From: Actinomycetota bacterium | GTDB lineage: Bacteria; Actinomycetota; Acidimicrobiia; Acidimicrobiales; AC-25 | NCBI GenBank assembly: GCA_005888395.1 | Contig: VAXF01000118.1 | Span: 6,940 to 12,313, forward strand | Length of the DNA stretch: 5,374 bases | Direction of reading: 5' to 3' | In this document: positions 1 to 4,466 of the stretch, one piece after another | Numbering within the stretch: position 1 is the stretch's first letter | Layout: each line of letters starts with the position of its first letter | Translations under genes and position numbers: made by a program | The notes under the pieces: model-generated | The model's database searches: none | The model's input: the letters and a program-made list of their open reading frames with translations, nothing else | Told to the model about the DNA's origin: nothing

Positions 1-7
1 ACCTGAG

Positions 8-373
8 CTACGCCGGCCGGATCGCCGGGAGATAGAGGTTCGTCAGGGTGGCGGCGGCACCCGCACCGAAGACGGCGGCGGGGATCCACAGGACCGGGTG
101 GTCGCCGGAGAGCATGTGGAAGCGCACCGCGGCGGCGTAGTAGGCGACCAGCGCGGCGGACGTCAGAGCGCCGAGTCTGGGCAGCTTCAGGCCGACCAGC
201 AGTCCTCCCGCCGTCGTGACCTTGATCACCGGTAGCGCCGGACGCAGCCTGTCGGGAACGCCCAGGTGGTCGAGATGGGCCTCGACGTAGCGACGCGGGA
301 TCGAGTTGCCGATCGCGTCGACGACCTGCGCCGCCGCCAGCCAGATGGCGAGCCGTTCCGTCCGTTCCGGCAT
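8..373 (-). CDS. DoxX-like small integral membrane protein
   Basis: A 121-residue hydrophobic protein of the DoxX-like type; no substrate or reaction can be assigned from sequence. Four likely membrane helices lie at about residues 6-24, 46-64, 68-88 and 93-115. Between helices 1 and 2 is a polar loop (SIPRRYVEAHLDHLGVP), and helix 3 ends in VRFHMLSGD, a charged/His-containing segment typical of this family. Length matches the usual 110-130 residues. The reading frame stays open upstream, but an earlier start would run deep into the divergent crotonase gene, and membrane-protein character begins only at this ATG (MPERTERLA). No clear Shine-Dalgarno sequence precedes it; a TANNNT hexamer (TACGCT, minus strand, 388-383) sits 9 nt upstream, so a leaderless transcript is possible. 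It is separated from the crotonase by 43 bp and nothing ties it functionally to the acyl-CoA genes. Family call fairly sure; role unknown. Confidence 0.75.
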   Translation of the reverse strand: MPERTERLAIWLAAAQVVDAIGNSIPRRYVEAHLDHLGVPDRLRPALPVIKVTTAGGLLVGLKLPRLGALTSAALVAYYAAAVRFHMLSGDHPVLWIPAAVFGAGAAATLTNLYLPAIRPA

Positions 374-416
374 CGGGCCGGGAGCGTACCGTCCGCGTGA
401 GCGCGAGGATCGCGTC
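374..416. promoter_or_regulatory. Divergent promoter region, DoxX-like gene / crotonase
   Basis: These 43 bp separate two head-to-head genes and must hold signals for both unless the promoters lie inside the coding regions. On the plus strand TACCGT (387-392) fits the loose actinobacterial -10 pattern TANNNT and lies 24 nt before the crotonase ATG. On the minus strand TACGCT (388-383) overlaps it and lies 9 nt before the membrane-protein ATG. No convincing -35 box is seen for either. GAGGA at 405-409 is a good Shine-Dalgarno for the crotonase. The -10 calls are weak pattern matches; the divergent arrangement and ribosome site are solid. Confidence 0.3.
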
Positions 417-1217
417 ATGACGCGGGAGGAGGTCGTCGTCGAGCGCCGCGGTGACGTGGCGGTGATCGTGCTCAACCGCCCGGAGGTACGGAACGCGGTC
501 AATGCGGCGATGGCCCGAGCGATCGTCGACGCGGTGGTGGCTTGCAAGGACGCCGGCGCCATCGTGCTGACGGGCGCCGATCCGGCGTTCTGCGCGGGGC
601 TCGACCTGCGCGACCTCGGGGTCGACGACATGGGCGAGCTGGCGCCGTTCGTCGCCGCCGTCGACGAGTCGGAGGTGCCGGTGGTCGCCGCAGTCAACGG
701 CCCGGCCGTGACCGGGGGGTTCGAGCTGGCTCTTGCCTGCGACTTCATCGTGGCGTCGGAACGCGCCGCGTTCGCCGACACCCACGTCCGCGTCGGCGTG
801 TACCCGGGGCCCGTTGCGGTCGACCTGCCGAGGCGCGTCGGCATCGCCATGGCTCGCGAGATGTCGCTCACGGGCAACTTCGTCGACGCGGCGACCGCGC
901 TCCGCATCGGGCTGGCCAACCACGTCGTCCCGCACGAGCAGGTCGTCGACGTGGCCGTCGAGCTCGCGACCGCGATCGCCGAGCAGGACCGGGAGATGGT
1001 CCGGCTGCTGCGTCAGGACTGGACGCAGACGGCGGACGCACCGCTGGCCGACGCCCGTCGCATCCATATGGAGTTCGCGAGGCATTCACCAACGACGAGC
1101 AGCGGCGCCGGCATCGCGCAGCGCCGGGACGCCGTGCTCGAGCGGTCGCGCGTCCAGCGCGGCACCTCGGGTCCGGACGATGACTTTCTTCTACGAGGGA
1201 GAGAAATTGGTCGCTAG
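417..1217 (+). CDS. Enoyl-CoA hydratase/isomerase (crotonase) family protein
   Basis: A 266-residue crotonase-fold protein, normal length for the family, expected to act on a CoA thioester in the cytoplasm, most simply hydrating a 2-enoyl-CoA to a 3-hydroxyacyl-CoA. Landmarks: the N-terminal strand VAVIVLNRPEVRNAV (about 14-28), the CoA/oxyanion loop PAFCAGLDL (56-64), and the second oxyanion segment NGPAVTGGFELALACDF (94-110). Aligned by eye with rat mitochondrial crotonase, Glu103 in GGFEL matches catalytic Glu144, while His123 in FADTHVRVG takes the place of catalytic Glu164. The substitution leaves ordinary hydratase activity uncertain; isomerase, another crotonase reaction or a non-catalytic acyl-CoA-binding role are alternatives. 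The ATG is preceded by GAGGA at 7 nt spacing, and family homology begins within ten residues. The 3' end lies within a strong hairpin, and the next gene converges on it. It may serve the neighbouring ligase pathway, but it is not in the same transcript. Confidence 0.9.
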   Translation: MTREEVVVERRGDVAVIVLNRPEVRNAVNAAMARAIVDAVVACKDAGAIVLTGADPAFCAGLDLRDLGVDDMGELAPFVAAVDESEVPVVAAVNGPAVTGGFELALACDFIVASERAAFADTHVRVGVYPGPVAVDLPRRVGIAMAREMSLTGNFVDAATALRIGLANHVVPHEQVVDVAVELATAIAEQDREMVRLLRQDWTQTADAPLADARRIHMEFARHSPTTSSGAGIAQRRDAVLERSRVQRGTSGPDDDFLLRGREIGR

Positions 1218-1237
1218 CCGACCGATATCTCTCCCTC
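1195..1237. terminator. Long stem-loop, probable bidirectional terminator
   Basis: Arms 1195-1213 and 1219-1237 pair over 19 positions: 17 Watson-Crick pairs, one G-T wobble (1208/1224) and one A-A mismatch (1205/1227). The loop is the five bases CTAGC. The crotonase stop codon (1215-1217) is in the loop, so the left arm encodes the protein's last residues. The right arm ends 14 bp before the stop of the convergent thioesterase. Neither flank has a run of T on the relevant strand, so this would be a U-tract-less hairpin, a form proposed often for actinobacteria. Its position between convergent genes is exactly where a shared terminator is expected. The structure is directly visible; termination itself is inferred. 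Confidence 0.75.
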
Positions 1238-1251
1238 ACGCCTCAAGGCAG

Positions 1252-1923
1252 CTAGCCGGCCATCCCCTCCAGCCCCGGCCACGGCACGGCGGGGGAGATG
1301 AACAGGCCCTCGGCCTCGGCCAGCAGCTGGCTGCCGCAGCGGGACTTGCCCCAGCACCAGATCTTGCGGCCCTGCACGCGGTCGACGCCGGCCTCGTAGT
1401 CGATCCGCTCCCCGAGCGGGGTCGGCCGGCGCATCTTGATGGTGAGCGTGCCGGTGAAGCCGGCTCTCCCCGACGCGATCTGTGCCCACCCGAGCAGGTC
1501 GTCGAAGGCGGCGGCGACGAAGCCCCCGTGCAGACATCCCGGCGGGCCCTCGTACGGGGCGGTGTACACCGCCCAGCCGCGCGTGAGCTCGCCCTCGGAC
1601 CACAGGTGCAACGGCGCGGCGAGGGGATTGCTGCGGCCGGTGATTCCGCTCCGCTCGAGCAGGGCGGCGTCGGGGCCGCGGGCCATGGCCGCGCCGCCCT
1701 TCTCCCGCAGCGACGGCAGCGGCTCCAACTTGTCGGCCAGCGCCCGGGCCGCGTCGACCAGCGCGTCGAGCTCCGCCATGCCCGTGCGCTCGATGTCGAG
1801 CAGGGCGATGTCCTCGATGGCCCGCTTGGTCTGGCGGACCAGCTCGTGCTTGCGGGCGCGCGGGCCGTCCTCGGGTGGGTCGTCGGTGCGGTAGACGTCG
1901 TGGGCGTCGCGGGGCAGCGGCAT
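1252..1923 (-). CDS. PaaI-type hotdog-fold acyl-CoA thioesterase
   Basis: A 223-residue protein whose C-terminal half is a hotdog thioesterase domain of the 4HBT/PaaI type, expected to hydrolyse an acyl-CoA to free acid and CoA. The signature is GCLHGGFVAAAFDDLLGWA (129-147): the HGG turn at 132-134 starts the central helix, and Asp141 or Asp142 is the likely catalytic acid. Strands GFTGTLTIKMRRPTPLGE (155-172) and the later KIWCWGKSRCG segment complete the fold. Residues about 20-80 form a charged, probably helical extension not needed for the core domain. The ATG shares its A with the TGA of the upstream ligase (TGATG on the minus strand), so translation is probably coupled; only a distant GGGAGGG lies upstream. 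Placed after a CoA ligase, it may free CoA from stalled intermediates or regulate acyl-CoA level. Exact substrate unknown. Confidence 0.87.
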   Translation of the reverse strand: MPLPRDAHDVYRTDDPPEDGPRARKHELVRQTKRAIEDIALLDIERTGMAELDALVDAARALADKLEPLPSLREKGGAAMARGPDAALLERSGITGRSNPLAAPLHLWSEGELTRGWAVYTAPYEGPPGCLHGGFVAAAFDDLLGWAQIASGRAGFTGTLTIKMRRPTPLGERIDYEAGVDRVQGRKIWCWGKSRCGSQLLAEAEGLFISPAVPWPGLEGMAG

Positions 1924-3473
1924 CAGATCGCCCGTTCCCGGCCCTCCCAGTAGGGGTCGCGCAGCTTGCGCTTGTAGAGCTTGCCGTTGGGGTCGCGCGG
2001 CATCTCGGCAGTGAAGTCGATCGACTTCGGGGTCTTGAACTTCGCCAGCCGGCCCGCGCACCACCCGAGGATCTCGTCGGCCAGCGCCGGCGACGGCTCC
2101 ACGCCCGCGGCCGGCTCGATCACCGCCTTGACCTCCTCGCCCCAGTCGTCGTGGGGGATGCCGAACACGGCCGCATCGCCGACCTTCGGGTTCGTCAGCA
2201 GCACGCTCTCGATCTCGGCCGGGTAGATGTTGGCGCCACCCGAGATGATCATGTCGGCCTTGCGGTCGCAGAGGAACAGATAACCGTCGTCGTCGAGATA
2301 GCCGATGTCGCCGACAGTGAAGTACTTGCCGGCCCGGTTCTTCTGCGTCTTCTCCTCGTCCTTGTAGTACTCGAACTCGACGCCCTGCATCGCCATGTAG
2401 ACGGTGCCGATGTCGCTCACGCCGACCGGGTTGCCGTCGTCGTCGAGCACCACGACCTCCGAGATGGGCCACGGCTTGCCGACGGTGCCCGGCTTCTTCA
2501 TCCACTCCTCAGGCGTCACGAGCGTGCCGCCGCCCTCGCTGGCCGCGTAGTACTCGTCGATGACCGGGCCCCACCACTCGATCATGCGGCGCTTGACGTC
2601 GACCGGGCAGGGCGCGGCGGCGTGCACCATGTGCCGGAGCGACGAGAGGTCGTACTTCGACTTGACCTCGTCGGGGAGCGCGAGCAGCCGGTGGAACTGT
2701 GTCGGCACCATGTGCGACGTCGTGACGCCGTGGCGTTCGATCAGTTGGAGCATCCCCTCCGGCGTCCACTTGTCCATCAGCACAACCGTGTGGCCGAGGT
2801 GCATCGACGCGCCGCCGAACACGAGCACGGCGGTGTGGTAGAGCGGCGAGCCGACGATGTGGACGTTGCCGTCGGCGGGCTGGATGCCGAACAGGAACAG
2901 GATGCCGCCGAAGCCCACCGAGCCGTCCTCGGGGCTGACACCGGGGAGCTTGCGGCGGATGCCCTTCGGCTGCCCCGTCGTGCCCGACGTGTAGTTCATG
3001 ACCGCGCCCGACGTGCGATTGTCAGGGAGCGACGTGGGCCGGCCCGCTTTCAGCTCGTCGTACGAGCGGAAGCCGGCGACGTCGCCGACGGCGAAGCGCG
3101 CCTCCTTCGGGAAGTCGAGCTCTTCGACCGCGGCCGTGCACTCCTCGGCGAAGCGCTCGTCGACGATCAGCGTCTTGGCGCCGCAGTCGTCGACGACGTA
3201 GCCGATCTCCGGCCCGACCAGGTGGTGGTTGATCGGCACGAGGTACCAGCCCGCCTGGAGCGCGGCCAGGTAGAGCTCGATCATGGGCGCGCCATTGGGC
3301 AGGACGGTTGCGAACGAGTCGCCCTCCTGCAGCCCCAGCTCGCGCAGCCCGTGCACGAGCTGGTTGGCGGCGGCGAGCAGCTCGCCCGACGCGATCTCGC
3401 GCCCGTCGGGGTCGACGAGCGCGAGGTACGAGGGATCCTTCTGTGCCAGCGTCCAGAACCCGAGGTCAGCCAT
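1923..3473 (-). CDS. AMP-forming acyl-CoA ligase (FadD-type)
   Basis: A 516-residue member of the ANL adenylate-forming superfamily, full length, expected to activate a carboxylic acid with ATP to acyl-AMP and then acyl-CoA. All core motifs are present: the P-loop YTSGTTGQPKG (161-171), the A5 region DEYYAASEGGG (306-316) with the family glutamate, the A7 region FTVGDIGYLDDDGYLFLCDR (385-404) with Asp389 and Arg404, the hinge and A8 loop around GGANIYPAEIE (412-422), and the C-terminal PRDPNGKLYKRKL (492-504) with probable catalytic Lys498. The start is well fixed: an in-frame TAG lies five codons upstream (3488-3486). No good Shine-Dalgarno is seen. A TAGCTT hexamer 9 nt before the ATG could be a -10 for a near-leaderless message. 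It heads a two-gene unit with the thioesterase and is divergent from the DUF35/thiolase genes across a region with a KstR-like palindrome. The acid it loads, whether steroid side chain, branched fatty acid or aromatic, cannot be read from sequence. Confidence 0.93.
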   Translation of the reverse strand: MADLGFWTLAQKDPSYLALVDPDGREIASGELLAAANQLVHGLRELGLQEGDSFATVLPNGAPMIELYLAALQAGWYLVPINHHLVGPEIGYVVDDCGAKTLIVDERFAEECTAAVEELDFPKEARFAVGDVAGFRSYDELKAGRPTSLPDNRTSGAVMNYTSGTTGQPKGIRRKLPGVSPEDGSVGFGGILFLFGIQPADGNVHIVGSPLYHTAVLVFGGASMHLGHTVVLMDKWTPEGMLQLIERHGVTTSHMVPTQFHRLLALPDEVKSKYDLSSLRHMVHAAAPCPVDVKRRMIEWWGPVIDEYYAASEGGGTLVTPEEWMKKPGTVGKPWPISEVVVLDDDGNPVGVSDIGTVYMAMQGVEFEYYKDEEKTQKNRAGKYFTVGDIGYLDDDGYLFLCDRKADMIISGGANIYPAEIESVLLTNPKVGDAAVFGIPHDDWGEEVKAVIEPAAGVEPSPALADEILGWCAGRLAKFKTPKSIDFTAEMPRDPNGKLYKRKLRDPYWEGRERAI

Positions 3474-3531
3474 CGGCCGAAGAAGCTACTGCCCTTGCGG
3501 GCCAGAAGTGGAACGTGTTCTGATACCGGCC
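3474..3531. promoter_or_regulatory. Divergent control region, ligase unit / DUF35-thiolase unit
   Basis: These 58 bp lie between two head-to-head units and end where third codon positions switch sharply to G/C on the plus strand. They contain a KstR-like palindrome (3509-3522, listed separately), a minus-strand TANNNT hexamer (TAGCTT, 3488-3483) 9 nt before the ligase ATG, and a GCCC/GGGC mini-stem at 3491-3502. No clear plus-strand -10 or Shine-Dalgarno is visible before the first DUF35 gene. One regulator bound here could control both units. Confidence 0.5.
3509..3522. promoter_or_regulatory. KstR-like operator palindrome
   Basis: TGGAACGTGTTCTG matches the published KstR pattern TnnAACnnGTTnnA at seven of eight defined positions; only the last A is replaced by G. 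The inner arms GAAC and GTTC (3511-3514, 3517-3520) are perfect inverted repeats. KstR is the TetR-family repressor of the mycobacterial and rhodococcal cholesterol regulon, released by a cholesterol-derived CoA thioester. The site lies in a short divergent region, 35 bp from the ligase start and 9 bp from the chosen DUF35 start, a normal place for a repressor. No kstR gene is in the window. A related TetR repressor with similar half-sites is also possible. Confidence 0.55.
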
Positions 3532-3984
3532 GTGCCCGCCGACGACGTGCTCGTCGCCCCCAACATCCTCGAGTACCCCTATGCGCGGTCGGTCGGGCCG
3601 GTGATCGGCCGGTTCATGACCGGCCTGCGCGACGGCCGGATCTTCGGCATCCGCGCGAGCGACGGCCGCGTGATCGTGCCGCCCACCGAGTACGACCCGG
3701 TCACGAGCGAGACGCTCGGCGAGGACCGCTTCGTCGAGGTCGGCCAGGCCGGAGTGGTCACGACGTGGGCGTGGGTGCACCAGCCCCGCGAGCGGCACCC
3801 GCTCCAACGCCCCTTCGGGTGGGCGCTCGTGAGGCTCGACGGCGCCGACACGGGACTGCTGCACGCGGTGGACGCGGGCGACGAGAGCCGGATGGCCACG
3901 GGCATGCGCGTGCGTGTGCGCTGGAGAGACGAGCGCGTGGGCGAGATCCAGGACATCGCCTGCTTCGCGCCCGAGGCTGGGTGA
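3532..3984 (+). CDS. OB-fold DUF35-type protein lacking the zinc ribbon
   Basis: A 150-residue protein resembling the OB-fold part of DUF35 proteins, which act as non-catalytic partners of thiolase-fold enzymes. It is a paralogue of the next protein: VGQAGVVTT matches VADKGTVTT, LDGADTGLLHAV matches LDGADIGIFHLV, and TGMRVRVRWRDER matches MGMRVEAVWHDER. Where the neighbour has zinc cysteines, this one reads IRASDGRVIVPPTEYDP (about 40-56), so metal binding is lost. The N-terminal helix region is PNILEYPYARSVGPVIGRF (10-28). I chose GTG 3532 because codons upstream (GAA, CGT, GTT, ATA) have mixed third positions while those after it are nearly all G/C, and because GTG 3508 would put the palindrome inside the gene; 3508 (158 residues) remains possible. 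The stop overlaps the next ATG by one base. As I recall, actinobacterial relatives such as Rv3521 carry both units in one chain, so this is probably one half of a split two-domain partner. Confidence 0.82.
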   Translation: MPADDVLVAPNILEYPYARSVGPVIGRFMTGLRDGRIFGIRASDGRVIVPPTEYDPVTSETLGEDRFVEVGQAGVVTTWAWVHQPRERHPLQRPFGWALVRLDGADTGLLHAVDAGDESRMATGMRVRVRWRDERVGEIQDIACFAPEAG

Positions 3985-4466
3985 TGGCCGAGCCCGTCAC
4001 CCGCATCAGCACGCCGATGCGGCTCGAGTACCGCTTCACGCCGGGGCGAGCAGCGTCGCGCTTCCTGCGCCACGTCGAGCAGGGTGAGCTGCTCGGCCAG
4101 CGCTGTCCCAACTGTCGCAAGGTGTACATTCCGCCGCGTGGCGCGTGCGCGGCGTGCGGCGTGCCCACCGACGAGGAGGTGCGGGTCGCCGACAAGGGGA
4201 CCGTCACGACCTTCTGCGTCGTCAACGTGCCGTTCTACGGCCAGAAGATCGAGATCCCCTACGTGTCGGCCACGATCCTGCTCGACGGCGCCGACATCGG
4301 GATCTTCCACCTCGTGCAGGAAGTGCCCGCCGAGGACGTCCACATGGGCATGCGCGTCGAGGCCGTCTGGCACGACGAGCGCCGGCCGACGCTCGAGAGC
4401 ATCAGCCACTTCAAGCCCACCGGCGAGCCCGACGCGCCGTTCGAGTCGTACAAGGATTACGTCTAG
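3984..4466 (+). CDS. DUF35 OB-fold protein with zinc ribbon
   Basis: A 160-residue protein with the two-part DUF35 layout: an N-terminal helix (about 22-35), a rubredoxin-like zinc ribbon with Cys41-x2-Cys44-x10-Cys55-x2-Cys58 (QRCPNCRKVYIPPRGACAAC), and an OB-fold from about 66 to 145 ending in HFKP. DUF35 proteins are accessory subunits of thiolase-superfamily enzymes acting on CoA esters; the DUF35 domain of ChsH2 forms the steroid side-chain aldolase with Ltp2. The ATG shares its A with the previous TGA, and GAGG (3973-3976) stands 7 nt upstream, so both its own initiation and translational coupling are supported. The thiolase-like gene begins immediately after its TAG. Inferred job: bind the thiolase-like protein and help hold or position the CoA substrate. 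Family call is strong; the exact partner and substrate are inferred from gene order. Confidence 0.92.
   Translation: MAEPVTRISTPMRLEYRFTPGRAASRFLRHVEQGELLGQRCPNCRKVYIPPRGACAACGVPTDEEVRVADKGTVTTFCVVNVPFYGQKIEIPYVSATILLDGADIGIFHLVQEVPAEDVHMGMRVEAVWHDERRPTLESISHFKPTGEPDAPFESYKDYV

Noticed and set aside
374..919. N-terminal extension of the DoxX-like gene over the crotonase
   Set aside because: The extra residues are Ser/Thr/Ala/Arg-rich out-of-frame sequence; hydrophobic family-like sequence starts at the ATG ending at 373.
1240..1249. Short inverted repeat GCCT-CA-AGGC after the large hairpin
   Set aside because: Four-base arms with a two-base loop are too short to mean anything in DNA this GC-rich.
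733..1953. Plus-strand open frame overlapping the crotonase and thioesterase genes
   Set aside because: It crosses the convergent boundary and the hairpin and has Arg/Ser-rich out-of-frame composition; both overlapped genes are strongly supported.
3508..3531. Upstream GTG start (3508) for the first DUF35-type gene
   Set aside because: Codons between 3508 and 3531 have mixed third positions, unlike those after 3532, and this start would place the KstR-like palindrome inside the gene. It is not excluded.
1875..3983. Very long plus-strand open frame running antisense through the ligase gene and into the second DUF35 gene
   Set aside because: It is the mirror of G/C-rich third positions in the ligase; the predicted protein is low-complexity, rich in Arg, Asp, Val and Leu, and lacks family motifs. 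Only the part from 3984 on is a gene.
3970..3990. Possible sequencing frameshift separating the two DUF35 proteins
   Set aside because: The junction is a well-formed TGATG overlap with a GAGG site at 7 nt spacing, and each part is a complete OB unit. Kept only as a check, because single-chain relatives are recalled.
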